Position numbers and translations under genes: made by a program
Source: Prorocentrum cordatum
Lineage: Eukaryota; Sar; Dinophyceae; Prorocentrales; Prorocentraceae
Assembly: GCA_963575745.1 (NCBI GenBank)
Contig: CAUYUJ010017804.1
Coordinates: forward strand, 284,930-348,929
Reading direction: 5' to 3'
Length of the DNA: 64,000 bases
The notes under the pieces: model-generated
Seen by the model: only the letters and a program-made list of their open reading frames with translations
Told to the model about the DNA's origin: nothing
Databases searched by the model: none
In this document: positions 10,141 to 20,108 of the stretch, piece by piece
Numbering within the stretch: the stretch's first letter is position 1
How the letters are laid out: every line of letters starts with the position of its first letter

Positions 10141-11160
10141 GGGAGAGGAAGGGGGAAGGAAAAAGGGGAGGAGGAAGGAGGGGATGAAGTAGGGGGAGAG
10201 AGGAGGGAGGAGAAAGGAGAGGAGGAGGAAGAGAAGGAGGGGGATGAGAGGGGGAGAAGAGGCAGTGGAGAGATGGGGGAGGCGGAAGGAGAAAAGGCGC
10301 AGAAGGAGGCGAGCGTGATAACGCCGGGGCCGCCGCTGCGTCAGCACAGGCGAGCAGTGGCCAGCGCGCCCGCTGCCAGGGCAAGTTCTTCCCGCTCTGC
10401 GGGCGGCGGGTCGGCTCTGCCGCGACTGACGTGGTGGCCGCCGCCGCCGGAGTGTCAGCTCTGCCGCGGCCAGCGCGGCGGGCGCCATTGCGCCTGGTCG
10501 TCGCGCAGAGCGCGCCCTGCGCTGGCGGCGCGATCACGCCTTCACGCGAATCGGGCATGGCGCACGCACGGGCGAAGCAAGTGCGCAGGGGAGGCGCGAT
10601 AATATGCGCGTGGCTGTGTGAGGGCGTGTGCGCGTTTGGCGGGACCTGGAGAATCCAGGGACCGGGCGGTCAGGATGGGAAGAGCAGGGGGCTCCACAGA
10701 CGGGATCCAGGATAGGGTCCTCGTGGGCGCTCCCCATTCGTTCTCTGGCTCTCCTACTCGTTTCTCGATTCCTCCCTCTCTCTCTCTCTCCCTCTCTCTT
10801 TTATTTGCTGTTTCTTAGTATATTTCATTGTTCCCTCTCTCTCTCTCTGTGACAAGATCGCTACATATACCCCCCCTACCAGTACCCCTTCCCCCTCTTT
10901 AAATGTCTCCCCCCCTACCAGTACCCCTTCCCCCTCCATTCCCCCCTTTATCTCCAGCCCCCTCTCACGGTCCTTATCGCTCGCCCCACAACTCTCCCTT
11001 TCCCTCCTCCTTTCCCTCATCCCCCCCTTGTCTGACACTGCTGCAACAAGCCGCATCATATCATGTCGCGCCACATCACATCACGGGACGTCACGCAACA
11101 TGACACGCGAAACTCGACCTCACATCGCATCACATCATTCCACATCATTTACGTCCTTTT
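10141..11160. other. No gene recognised
   Basis: Purine-rich to ~10300, GC-rich to ~10720, then CT-rich sequence with CCCCCCTACCAGTACCCCTT twice (10870-10930) and CACATCAC-type runs (11050-11140). No coding similarity. Confidence 0.5.
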
Positions 11161-11167
11161 CCTTCTC

Positions 11168-11335
11168 CTCCCACCTCCCCCCTCCTCCTCCTCCTCCTCC
11201 TTCTCCTCCTCTTCCTCCTACTACCCCTCCTCCTCCTTCTCCTCCTCCTCCTCCTCCTCCTCCTCCTTTTCCTCCTCCTCCTCCTCCTCCTCCTCTGATC
11301 GATTTTTCCCTCCCTCCCTCCCTCCCTCCTTCCCC
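11168..11335 (+). repeat. CTC microsatellite
   Basis: CTC triplets followed by CCCTCCCTCCCTCC tetramers. The reverse strand gives poly-Glu/Gly/Arg frames only. Confidence 0.9.
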
Positions 11336-11539
11336 TCCCTTCCATTTCCCTCCCATTGCACGGCCCTCCTCCGCGCCTGCTCCTGACGGCGCTTCGGTGT
11401 CGACTGCGCCCGCAATGGCGGCGTCATTGGTGGAATTGGCCTTGCGTGGTGCCGTGCTGGCCACGTCGCCGCGGCGCACCGTCGCAGTGGTGGCACCGCG
11501 CGTGGCGCCATGCGTGGTACAATGGCTCGGTTTCGCGCG

Positions 11540-12060
11540 TCTGTTTTTTCGCAGGATGATCTAAGATGCTCCTCGATGGTCTTCGCCGAGGAAAATGCAC
11601 ACGTCCCAGCGATGCCAAGGCGTGGCGCAATGCGGGTTTCCTTGGTGGAGGCGCCGCGGCGCACCGTCGCAGTGGTGGTCAGCTCGGCGCTCTCCGCCGC
11701 GCGCTTCGCGCGCAGGGAAAGGCCCCCGGCCGCCTGCTGCCAGGGGAGCGGCCGAGGGCGCGGAGACGGCGACGCTCCGCGGGCTGGCCTGGCGGCCCAG
11801 GCGGAGCGGCGCCGACGGCGTCGCCGGCGGCTTGACGGTCGGGGCGCTCTGGGGCGCGGGGGGGCAGCGGCCGCGGGGGTGGCGGCTGGCGCGCCTTTGG
11901 CCCCAAAGTGAAGGCTTGGAAATGGGCACCGACACCAAGACAAGGGGGGGCCTCCTAAATCGGTGTCGGTGGTAATCTTTCAGCCGCCTAGGAAGCCCGA
12001 GTATTACCAACATCGCCGAAATCGGGATCATCTTCCCTCCGTGGATGCACACTGCCGAAG
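11540..12060 (+). repeat. Dispersed repeat CR-4, copy 1 (conserved ends)
   Basis: Left block 11570-11625 (TCGATGGTCTTCGCCGAGG and CACACGTCCCAGCGATGCCA) and right block 11965-12050 (AATCTTTCAGCCGCCTAGG and GCCGAAATCGGGATCATCTT) recur in the same order and orientation at 19998-20055 and 20505-20595, with unlike DNA between. Within the interval, GCCGCGGCGCACCGTCGCAG also occurs twice (about 11468 and 11651). Confidence 0.55.
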
Positions 12061-12681
12061 TTGGCGTTGGTGCTTGGGTCGGGCGCTGACCAGCTATACC
12101 TTGGGGGTAGCGCGGTGACGCCGCATAGCTGGCAAGATCCGGGCGATCACCAAACGAAAGTTGCCAGGCGCGCGTTGGTCATCATATTCCAACGCCAAAG
12201 CGCGGGCCATGATGACGGGAACAGATGGGGCGTGCACGGGTAAATGGTGTGAAATGACACTTACTACTCTGATCGTGGATCGCCTGAAGTATGTAAATGA
12301 ATCCCCAGAGGTTGACACCAACTTGGTGCCAAGCTCTGGGCCTCCGACCAAGCGCGCGGCCACCGACGACGGCGACGACGACCTCGACGGCTCTTGGACT
12401 GATGCGCTCCCACCACGGCGGCGGAGGCGGCGCTAGAAGGCCGAGCGCGAGGCGCCAGAGGCGGAGGCGGCCGGAGCGGGCGCCGCCCCGCGTGTCGCGG
12501 GGGCTGCGCTTGCTCGCCGATTGTGGGGGCGAGGGCAAGGGTGCGACGAAAAGGAAGGGGTCTTATGCGAGAAGACATAGCGACCTTACGCAGTGGCTTA
12601 CGCGGGCCGCCAGCGCGGCACGCCACATTGGAGACGAGGGCGCTTGCGCGCGACCTCACGTGGGCAGCTGAATCACGGATG
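12061..12681. other. Probable 3' part of DinoSL retrocopy; no frame recognised
   Basis: Read on the minus strand this follows the retrocopy fragment at 12682-13035. It is GC-rich to ~12370, then ordinary sequence. I found no stop-free conserved frame, poly(A) tract or target-site duplication that would fix the 3' end. Confidence 0.35.
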
Positions 12682-13035
12682 TCAGCGCAGTCGAACCCGC
12701 TTGCGTCGCTGACATGGACACCGCCTTCTGATATCCTGCTGCGGCGCCCTCTGGAGCCGCGTCTGGCCTTGGGCACTTCGTCCTGGGAGGATCGCGTGAA
12801 GCTGCGTCCTGCGTCCCCCCCGTCCTGTCCCGCCCTCCTGGCTCGTGATGCAGCGGATCTCGGATAACAAATCAGACTGCACCTGGTCCACATAGTCCTT
12901 GAGGGCGGCTGCCGACATCGAGTGCTGCGGGGCGCCCATGTTCCGAATGCCCAGGTTCTGGCGCTTGTTGTCTGATCTGTCGGGCGAGCCTGATCCACCA
13001 TTATCTCCTGCAGAGGACGCAGCTGTCGCCGCCAT
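12682..13035 (-). pseudogene. Coding fragment of a DinoSL-tagged retrocopy
   Basis: The first ATG after the perfect DinoSL is at 13035, about 208 bases downstream of the leader. It opens a 117-codon frame, rich in Ala/Ser/Gly at first, then Asp/Lys/Arg, with AAALKDYVDQVQSDLLSEIR (roughly residues 44-63) looking like ordinary helical protein. After ITSQE the frame becomes Arg-rich and ends at 12682. Another frame continues with more natural composition past a run of seven G near 12815, so a frameshift there is likely. I do not recognise the protein. The leader, the untranslated gap and the lack of introns fit a retrocopied mRNA. Confidence 0.45.
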
Positions 13036-13242
13036 CGCTCCTGACCTTCGCTCACGAAGGTGCGGCCCCAGCCACGCACGGTGAGCGCCCAAAGAGACAG
13101 GCGAAGCGTGGAACAGTGCCGCGCTGCACGATGGGAGCGGGAAATGGCGCCGAGGCCCTGGTGCCAGGGGGCCTGAGCCAGCTGCGGGGTTTCCCAGAGC
13201 TAATCAAGATTCGCTATGTCACTTTAGCTTCACCCGTTTAGC

Positions 13243-13264
13243 CTTGAGCCAAAATGGCTACGGA
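13243..13264 (-). other. Perfect 22-nt DinoSL relict
   Basis: Read 5' to 3' from 13264 to 13243 the sequence is T, then CCGTAGCCATTTTGGCTCAA, then G, an exact match to the dinoflagellate spliced leader (first base T, A or G). An SL RNA gene should continue with a GT donor; here the next bases are GC, so this is best read as the leader of a trans-spliced mRNA fossilised by retroposition. It fixes the direction of the retrocopy as minus. Confidence 0.93.
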
Positions 13265-13478
13265 TCCTGCCCCGCCCTCCTCCTTCGCTTCGCTTCGCAT
13301 CCCCTTCAAGTCTTGATAATCCGCGCAGCCAGGTCTGACTCGGGGCGCGCCTTCTGCAGGCCGCCTGTGACGCTTGAAATCGCCGGGCACCGCCGCGCGC
13401 GCCGAGACGAGTGCTCGGAACAGGCGCGGTCGGAGCGCCCAGCCCGCACGGTCGGACGCAACAGCCGGCAAGGCCACG

Positions 13479-13481
<3 letters not shown>

Positions 13482-13520
<39 letters not shown>
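13482..13520 (+). repeat. CT dinucleotide microsatellite
   Basis: Uninterrupted CT over 39 bases. Confidence 0.95.
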
Positions 13521-13522
<2 letters not shown>

Positions 13523-13889
13523 CGAGGGTGCCCCAGCCAGCAAGCAGGTGTTCCCGACCAGGTTTCCAGCAGCCTGAGACGTTAAGCCTCATGCCGCGCA
13601 TTATTCATATCACGTTGAAACCAGGGACGCGAAAGCTGGCCGCAAACAAATTGCCGAAAACCAATGCGGAACAGGGCTCGAAACCCCGAAACGGCCAGGG
13701 CTATTTAGTCCCGAGCCCCGTCGCGAGGCCGCCACGCGGGGCCCTGCCAAACTGCTTGGATGCATCCCGCGCCCTCATAACCACACCTACTAAGCACTGC
13801 GACTCCACCAACTTTTACTCCCCGTTGTGGAGTGGAACTTCCAAGGGGGCCCCCTGAAGATACCCCCCGAACTCCCCCCTCCCCGCCCG
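13521..13889. other. No gene recognised; possible 3' flank of LINE-C
   Basis: Mixed sequence. A GGCTCGAAACCCC string near 13676 resembles a tRNA B box, but no cloverleaf could be built around it. The 13850-13890 part may be LINE-C 3' untranslated sequence. Confidence 0.35.
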
Positions 13890-14722
13890 TCACTTCCCCC
13901 ATGCAGTGGCCTGTTCCTGGGCCAACGTCTGGGCCTGATTCAGGTTGCGAGCCACGAGCACCTGACCCTTCAGGTTGAAGGCGAGGCGCAATACGTTCGA
14001 GCCGAGGGTTGGGGAGAACGAGAAGTCTGTTATCCATTCCGAAGCGTCGATCTCGCCTCCTTTCTCTAGCATCATCTGGAGGCGCGTCCCAACTCCCGAG
14101 AATGACCAGACCTCGGGCGGGGGCTGGCGTCGCTGAGCCAGGGATCGAAACCTGCTAGAAGCCCTGAAAATATCTGCAACTCTGGCGGCCCTCGCTTGTG
14201 GCCCTTCCCCTCCTGCTCCACGACGCCCAGATACTTCTGGTAGATCTCGGCCCACAGGGAGGCCGGCGCGTGGGACTTTTGGAGGGGCACTTGGGAGCCT
14301 CGGCAGCATTCGAGGCTGCGGGCCCGCGACTCCAACTGGACCAAAGGTTTGTCCCTGGCTATCTCTGGGCCCCCCTGAGTTCTGTTTCCTTCGATTCTGG
14401 CTGCTTCGCAGTATTCCCCGAGATCATCCAGGACATCGGCTACTTCAAAATCGATCACGTGCTTCCCAAGATACGGGGTGATATGCGTAAGTAGGCGCTG
14501 GCGACGGGCCACAGGGTCGTCCGAGCCAACACTACAGAGCCTGCGTTCCTGCACTTGCAACCGAACTTCAGTCCCGCTGCGTCCAATATCTGTTTTTGCA
14601 ATATTGCTTCTCCAGGGCGTTCTGCATGTGCTTTTGAGCTTGTGAGAAGGTGCTGAAAACGCTGCCGCACATCGCGCATTGGTTAGAGACACGGCGTACA
14701 CGCCCGGGCACACGCACGCCAT
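13890..14722 (-). pseudogene. LINE-C C-terminal region (two overlapping frames)
   Basis: After the fingers, the 14722-14072 frame carries TEVRLQVQERRLCSVGSDDP and LLTHITPYLGKHVIDFEVAD; the 14309-13890 frame carries WSFSGVGTRLQMMLEKGGEI and LRLAFNLKGQVLVARNLNQA and ends at 13890. Natural protein composition passes from one frame to the other near 14150, marking another frameshift. Function unknown. Confidence 0.5.
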
Positions 14723-14921
14723 GATCGCCCCCTGTGGCGCGCACGAAATGAGACGCCAACTGTACTATTGAAGGGAACGTTGTCGTGCACCTGGTTCCAT
14801 CCTCGAGCATCGCCCAGCATTGGTATTCTCCCTCCCCCGCGTGTACGTGCCCCCTCCTTCTCGCTCTCCTGTGCTCCTCCTGATGCGCCCAATAATAATA
14901 ATAAAAAAAAATCACGCGCAT
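14568..14921 (-). pseudogene. LINE-C twin zinc-finger region
   Basis: Two finger-like patterns: CWAMLEDGTRC followed by FPSIVQLASH, then SNQCAMCGSVFSTFSQAQKH with MQNALEKQYC. The spacing C-x2-C-x(n)-H in the second and the SNQC start are typical of the C2H2-like fingers near the C-terminus of dinoflagellate LINE polyproteins, thought to help bind RNA or DNA. The upstream end is corrupted by the AAT/A-run at 14890-14910. Confidence 0.7.
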
Positions 14922-14925
14922 CCAG

Positions 14926-15195
14926 CTATATGATATCCCCCCCCCCCCCCCCCCCCTTCATGATCTGCGCGGGCGAGTGATCAAAGTTCTCGAGCAGGCA
15001 CAGGCCATCGTCAAATACTTCGAGCGCTCGAATATCTTGCAACCGCTGCCTGCTCCACGGGTTAAGTTTGGCCTCCGAAGTCTTCTGAACCTTATCTCCT
15101 GCATGAAACTCACCAAACACAACCGCTAATACCTGTGCAGACGTTTCGGGATGCCGAAGGAGGTCTTGGAGCCATTTTAAACGCCGCACTCGCAT
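14926..15195 (-). pseudogene. LINE-C thumb-like segment
   Basis: Begins MRVRRLKWLQDLLRHPE, the ARLRWLQ.L..P type segment that follows the palm in these polyproteins. It runs into a Gly run encoded by the C-rich tract at 14939-14957, and the frame ends there. 15196-15773 holds no recognised motif. Confidence 0.5.
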
Positions 15196-15773
15196 CTCCA
15201 GAAAAAAACAGGCGGGATCAAGAACTTAGCGAGCACTTCTAAAGTTAACGGGCTTCTGCTCTGGCCATCGGCGTCGGTCTTTGCAGCGCCACAGAGCACA
15301 GCGCGCGCATGTCGAGCACAAAAATTGCGAGGCCAATTTGTATACACCACCACCGCCCGCAACAATAATGTTCCGCAAAAAGGGCCAGGGGCAGGGTCAT
15401 GCCGGACGACGCTGCGACGCCACGGCGAAAAGGAGCGCGGCGCAGCTCGCAGGCGCCGTGGCATGGGGAGTTCCTGAAACAGAAACAGCACTTCTTGGTG
15501 GTGGTGTATAAAAATCGCTCCCCTTGGTAACCAAAATTATATACACCACCGCCGCGCGTGCTGTGATGAATTCTGTTTCGGTCCTTAATGGGGGAGGGGG
15601 CAGCCCGGTTGCCGTCGGCGGCGGGGGGGGGGCTGCGGGCTTTTCACCAGAGCAAAACTGCACCAAATCGCATCGTATATTATTATCGATTTTGGTGTTG
15701 GTAGTCAGATACTGCGCTCGGAAAAAAAAAACGTGCAAGGCTAGCTACATCGCTTTCTCATCGAGGCGCGTGG

Positions 15774-17158
15774 CTATGGGTCGAAACTTCGGTCCCCGAT
15801 AAAACAGCATTGAGAACGTGCCCTTTCGTACGGGTTTCTTCGCCACTTGAGGGGGGTCTTGGAGGCCCAAAAGTTCTGCGTGTCTTTTTTTTCCCCCAGG
15901 CTGCCCCCCCTGGCAATGCGAGACTGAATCTCGGAGCCCACGGCAAACCTCGCGAAGGCGCGAACCCCGAGGTGCCCGGCGACAACCAGCGCGCGGCCTC
16001 CGAGACCAGCACGGTTCAAAAGCATCTGTTCGTTGCGATGCCCTCCCTTCGCACAGCATATAGGTAGTGCATCTTGTTTACTAGCGTTTTGCTTTGGCCC
16101 CATCTCCCCGATAGCTCCATCCGCCCGACCATTCTGAGCACGGCTTCCCACCAGTACTTCAGAATAAAAGCGAAACTCGAAGGCGCCAGCCAAGTCGTCG
16201 ACAACAAATGCCATGCACACTGTTCATCATGCATCGCCACATGAGACGTCGCACTCGCAAAACTTAGAGCCTTCGTTTCAAGATGCTCCTGGATGCCACG
16301 AGCGCATACGGCAACAAAGAGATGCACCATGACGGGGCCCCCAGGCATACATCCTTCCCTCGTTCGAAACACCGATCCCTCTGGCACCCGTTGGAAGACG
16401 AAATGCGTATACCTCAATCGATCCAGCATGAAAGGCGCATCACCAGGATGCAAAACCGCCGTCGCCGTGCGCAGCAGCGTGGGAAGCGGCGTCGAGTAGA
16501 ACGCGTTCGCCGCGCCATGACACCTTCTCATATGCTGCATGCCCAGACTGCGCATTCTCCGAGCCGAGCATAACTGTACAACTATGGCCGATTCACGGCG
16601 TCGGTGCTTGGGCGCGCCATGCGCCCAGCTTGGGATAACAATCTCAGGCGCCCTCATCAGGGCACTGCGATAGAAAACCTTGCCCAGAGAACATACCATC
16701 ATCACGATCCTCTCCCCGTCCACCCCCTCCTTCTCGTCTGCCTTCCCAATCCTCGCTGCCTCTGCTCGCGACCGAGCTGCTGGAAGCCGACGGCGCGCGC
16801 GAACCTGGCGCAGGATGAAGCTGATCAATTTTCGGAAACAAGGGGTCATGAGGTTCTTACTCTCAGGGGCGTAGCCAATCCCGTAGCACTTCTCCTTCAT
16901 CCTGGAATTCTGCCACCTGGAATGAAGAAACAAAAACATGCACGCAGCAGCTCCGTAGGGCAGCTCCATCGCGGACTCGCCTTCCAAAGTCTGACCCGCC
17001 AAAGGGCCTGAGACACCCTCTCGCAATCCTCCTCGACCCAGTCCGAATAAACCATTGCAGGTCTCAGAAATCCCCGCGCCTTTCATCGTGAAGCTCCGTC
17101 TCGTCCATGAGCTCAGCAGAACACCCACCTTGCGGCCCCAGCTCATCTGCTTTAGCAC
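15774..17158 (-). pseudogene. LINE-C reverse transcriptase domain (frameshifted)
   Basis: The 17158-16016 frame (380 codons) holds the fingers/palm: ANAFYSTPLPTLL (about residues 217-229) is motif A, but the position where the family has the first catalytic Asp reads Gly in CHGAANAF; REGCMPGGPVMVHLFV (268-283) is motif B. Motif C then appears in a different frame as MAFVVDDLAGAF at the start of the 16220-15774 frame, followed by AGHLGVRAFARFAVGSEI, the motif D/E region. So one frameshift lies between motifs B and C near 16210-16250, and at least one catalytic residue seems lost. RT function is impossible without repair of both. Confidence 0.82.
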
Positions 17159-17341
17159 TCCACTCCTCTGCCGCGCCCTCCACCCTGATTATGCACGCTA
17201 TCTGCGTTCATCCTCTTCTGGTTTGCGCAGTGAGGCGGGCCATCTTATGGGTCATATAGCCGCCATTGCGCTCTACAGCTTCCTTAAAGACGACACATCG
17301 ATCGTTTGTGACTAGCTCTTAGTAAATCGTCTGACGGTGCG

Positions 17342-17767
17342 TTAGCCGCTTACTGCTGCGACGAATGGCAAGGGTGAGACGCAACTCGTTCGCCCCCAGA
17401 TCCAACGCACATTGGGGCGGAACGCCCTGAGCCTCCTGGAGGCGCTGGCCAGCAAGTCCAGCAAACGCACCTCTGAGCCCCCGTCGCTGGAGGAGCAGGC
17501 GTGAAACTTCTTCACTGTGCCGCTTGTGATCTTCTGTATAAGGCGGGCTCTCCAAAAAAAGGGCTGAACACATTCGTTGAGCGTGGTCATCAAGGTCTCG
17601 CTTGCCGTCTCTAGCGCTTCTGTCGATGGTAACTGGCGTATCGAACCCCGTTTCGCACGCAAACTCCGCTCAACACGCTGAAGATGTTCTGCACGTTTCC
17701 AATCGTTTTGCGCCATCATCGAAAGAGCTTCACCACTGAATCGAATTCGATCCGAATGAACACACAT
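17342..17767 (-). pseudogene. LINE-C linker between endonuclease and RT
   Basis: A 141-codon open stretch, helical in character, in the expected place for the low-conservation linker. It has no motif that identifies it on its own; assignment rests on position and strand. Confidence 0.45.
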
Positions 17768-17895
17768 AGCCTGAACATACGCATATGGTATCTTGCATGC
17801 TAGCGGAACGTGGCCCCACAGCTTCGAGTGGTGATGTGATTGAAGGCGCCATGCAGAGTGCTGATACGTACGGCACCACGAGACATGATCTGCTA

Positions 17896-18275
17896 GTTCA
17901 CAATAATGTAATCCAGAGTCCTTGGCTCGCTGGTAGCTCCAAAATACGTGTCACCAGCATTCCCCTCAAAGTTATTACTGTACGTTGATGAGCTTGACAC
18001 ATAAACAATAGGTTCTCCATACCCACATGCATGGGCCCATTCGCGTAATGACATGTGACTGCTTCAAGATGCGCGAACTGTCCATTAGCGTCGCGCAGAA
18101 TGAGCGGGGCCCATCTCGCTGAAACCGATGCCATGGCAGAAACAATCAATTTGGTCATGGTCTTGATCGTACGAGCCCACTGCGTCTTACTCTCTGCACG
18201 CCTCGGGACATGAGGAAAATAAAACAGAAAAATAGCAAGCCGCAGTCCCTCCCTCTCTAGTCGGACTCCCGCCAC
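17896..18275 (-). pseudogene. LINE-C APE-type endonuclease domain (broken)
   Basis: The domain would nick target DNA to prime reverse transcription. Visible motifs: LRLAIFLFYFPH near the N-terminus, APLILRDANGQF where the family has an Asp-Ala-Asn/Asp-Phe-Asn catalytic motif, and, in another frame at 17955-17896, DTYFGATSEPRTLDYIIVN, corresponding to the family's Arg-x-Leu-Asp-Tyr-Ile block. The switch between these motifs shows a frameshift near 17960. A TAG follows directly at 17893-17895 on the minus strand. The upstream half of the domain was not found. Confidence 0.7.
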
Positions 18276-18300
18276 ACGACCCTGAAGTCCACGAGGGACT

Positions 18301-19215
18301 TGTACAAAACCTCGAATCTGCCTGGGGGAAAAAAAGGCGTCGCTTTATCCATAGAGCGACTCCGCAGCTGCGATTAGTATGTTGTCCCCGTCCCCATCCC
18401 CATTCAATAGACCAGTGCTGCTCATGCTGCCGATGTTCTCGCTCTCGCTCTCCTGCTCGCTGCTGTGTTCCAATCAATCCGATGGTATCACCACTGATAT
18501 GATGGCCTGACTCCGAGCAACGTTACTGCGGGTTGTATTGAATCACAGTTACGCCACGATGGGCGCCCGATGCCCCATCATCTGAAGGTGACAGGCTTCT
18601 ATGCCACTGCTGCAGACGAATATTCTGAAGGCCGCTCGCGCGGGGGGGACCCCCCCAGTGCTCGACAGGAATCTGGCGGCCTTCCGCCCTCCTCCTCCTC
18701 CTCCTCCTCATCATCATCATCATCATCATCACCTCGACTTTCCCCCATCCCTTCCTCCCGTCCTCCCTCCTCCCTCCGCCTCCCTCCCTCCTTCTGCCCC
18801 CTACCGCGGACGCACACCTTCATGGAGACTCCCCAGCAGGGATCGGGCAACCCCGGAGTGAACATCCCAGGCAGCGGGACAGGCCGAGAGGCCGTGACCT
18901 CCCACGAGGGCCCTCGCCCACCGTAGCCGCCGTAGTAGTGGCCGCCATAGCTGCCTTCCCAGCTGCTCCACGAGCGGGGCGCGGGGGTGTTCCACTGGCT
19001 CCCCAAGCCTGCGGGCAGGGACTGGCGGCGAGGGCACGGAGCGCGTGCGAGGAGCGCGAGGTGGGAGGAGGATCGACTCAGGTGGGCAGCTGGGTGCAAG
19101 AAGGAGCCAGCTTCACGCACGAGTGACCCTAGGCAAGAGTGACCTGTGGTGCTTGGCTTTGGGGGACCGCGGGGAGGCCAAATCCCAGCGCGCAGGCCAA
19201 TGCTGGGGGGAACCC
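18301..19215. other. No intact gene; low-complexity and Gly/Tyr-rich fragment
   Basis: CTC then ATC triplets occupy 18682-18728. On the minus strand at about 19030-18910 a frame reads SSWEGSYGGHYYGGYGGRG, a Gly/Tyr-rich stretch that could be an exon of an RGG/YGG-type RNA-binding protein or chance. Tandem GG-rich sequence follows to 19130. Confidence 0.3.
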
Positions 19216-19221
19216 CTGTGG

Positions 19222-19424
19222 ACCCGCACCAAAGGTTACTCCAGCCACGGGCCACCCTTACAGGGCGACGAACCCGCAGAACTGTCGGAGGTGGGAGCGA
19301 GGAGCGACGAAGGACGAGGAAGAGAAACCCGCACCAAAGGTTACTCCAGCCACGGGCCACCCTTACAGGGCGACGAGCCCGCAGAACTGTCTGAGGTGGG
19401 AGCGAGGAGCGACGAAGGGCGAGG
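19222..19424 (+). repeat. 105-bp direct tandem repeat (2 copies)
   Basis: ACCCGCACCAAAGGTTACTC starts at 19222 and again at 19327, each followed by CAGCCACGGGCCACCCTTAC and GTGGGAGCGAGGAGCGACGA. Copies differ at a handful of bases. Confidence 0.95.
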
Positions 19425-19821
19425 AACAGGCAAGAGGAGGAGACCGTGCCGCCCCTCGGCCGCCCCGGCGCCGGCCCTCCCGGGCGGGGCCCCGGCGCCT
19501 CCGAAGCCGGCGTCGAAGTCCAAGTCCTTCAAGGAGTCGAGGAGGCCGTGCCAGGAGTCGTGGAGGCCGTGCCAGGAGTCGTCGTCCCAGCCCGAGCCGA
19601 AGCTCTGGCTCGGAGGGCCATGACGGGGGGCTCGAGGGCGTCCAAATAATCTCAAACTCATTTCTGTTGTTTCCCCCTGGATTAAGACGGACGGATGTCG
19701 AATGAGAAAAGGAACTTCTCTATTAGTTCCCTTTTTTTCTGTTACATCTGTCGCTGCGACAACAATTCATCCGTTTTCACGTCGTATCCTCTATTTTGGA
19801 CTTGTTCGGGGGCGGCCAAGT
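19425..19821. other. No intact gene; Asp/Trp-rich minus-strand fragment
   Basis: At 19620-19500 on the minus strand a frame reads GSGWDDDSWHGLHDSWHGLL then DSLKDLDFDAGFGG, with GGAGTCGTGGAGGCCGTGCC-type repeats behind it. It could be a diverged exon or repeat. The rest shows nothing recognisable. Confidence 0.25.
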
Positions 19822-20108
19822 CCGGGGGGGAGGCCAAATCATGGCCCGAGGCACGCGCGCAGCCCAGGGAGGCCCGGGGACGTGTGGAAATCAGAGGAGG
19901 GGCCATGACATCCGGGGAGAGATCAACTGGCCATCGCTCGGACGTCCATTCCCTGTGTTTTTTTGCAGGTTTCGTGCGTGGTTCTTTCGCCAAGGATGTT
20001 CATCGATGGTCCTCGCCGAAGGAAGAATACACACGTCCGAGCGATGCCAAGTTAAGGCCCCCGCCATGATGTCCATCCCCCCTTTTAGTCATCACCCCCC
20101 TCTTGGCC
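19822..20108 (+). repeat. Dispersed repeat CR-3, copy 1 (interrupted)
   Basis: Resembles 46195-46362: AAATCATGGCC, GCGCGGCCC-like, GGGACGT, GAAATMAGARGAGGSGCCAT, then CCGCCATGATRTCCAYMCCC and AGTCATCACCCCCCTCTT. Here the two halves are separated by a 129-bp insertion at 19925-20053 that is missing from the copy at 46 kb. Confidence 0.8.
19925..20053 (+). mobile_element. MITE-like 129-bp insertion with 21-bp inverted ends
   Basis: Left end AACTGGCCATCGCTCGGACG(T) and the reverse complement of the right end AACTTGGCATCGCTCGGACG(T) agree at 19 of 21 positions. The surrounding CR-3 repeat is continuous at 46 kb, which serves as an empty site. No coding capacity, so it would depend on a transposase elsewhere. 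No clear target-site duplication, so the exact ends may be off by a few bases. Confidence 0.72.

Larger units (their letters stand above)
13890..18300 (-). mobile_element. LINE-C: degenerate non-LTR retrotransposon
   Basis: On the minus strand the order is APE-like endonuclease (18275-17896), linker (17767-17342), reverse transcriptase (17158-15774), thumb-like segment (15195-14926), two C2H2-like zinc fingers (14921-14568) and a C-terminal region (14722-13890). Order and motifs are those of a dinoflagellate-type LINE polyprotein. It changes frame at least five times, is interrupted by an AAT/A-run at 14890-14910 and a pure C-run at 14939-14957, and has no detectable ORF1, so it is a dead and probably 5'-truncated copy. 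Confidence 0.85.

Noticed and set aside
13243-13264. SL RNA gene
   Set aside because: No GT donor after the leader (AAG then GC) and no short intron-like part; a retrocopy explains it better.
13668-13690. tRNA-like B box (GGCTCGAAACCCC)
   Set aside because: No A box at proper distance and no cloverleaf stems could be found.
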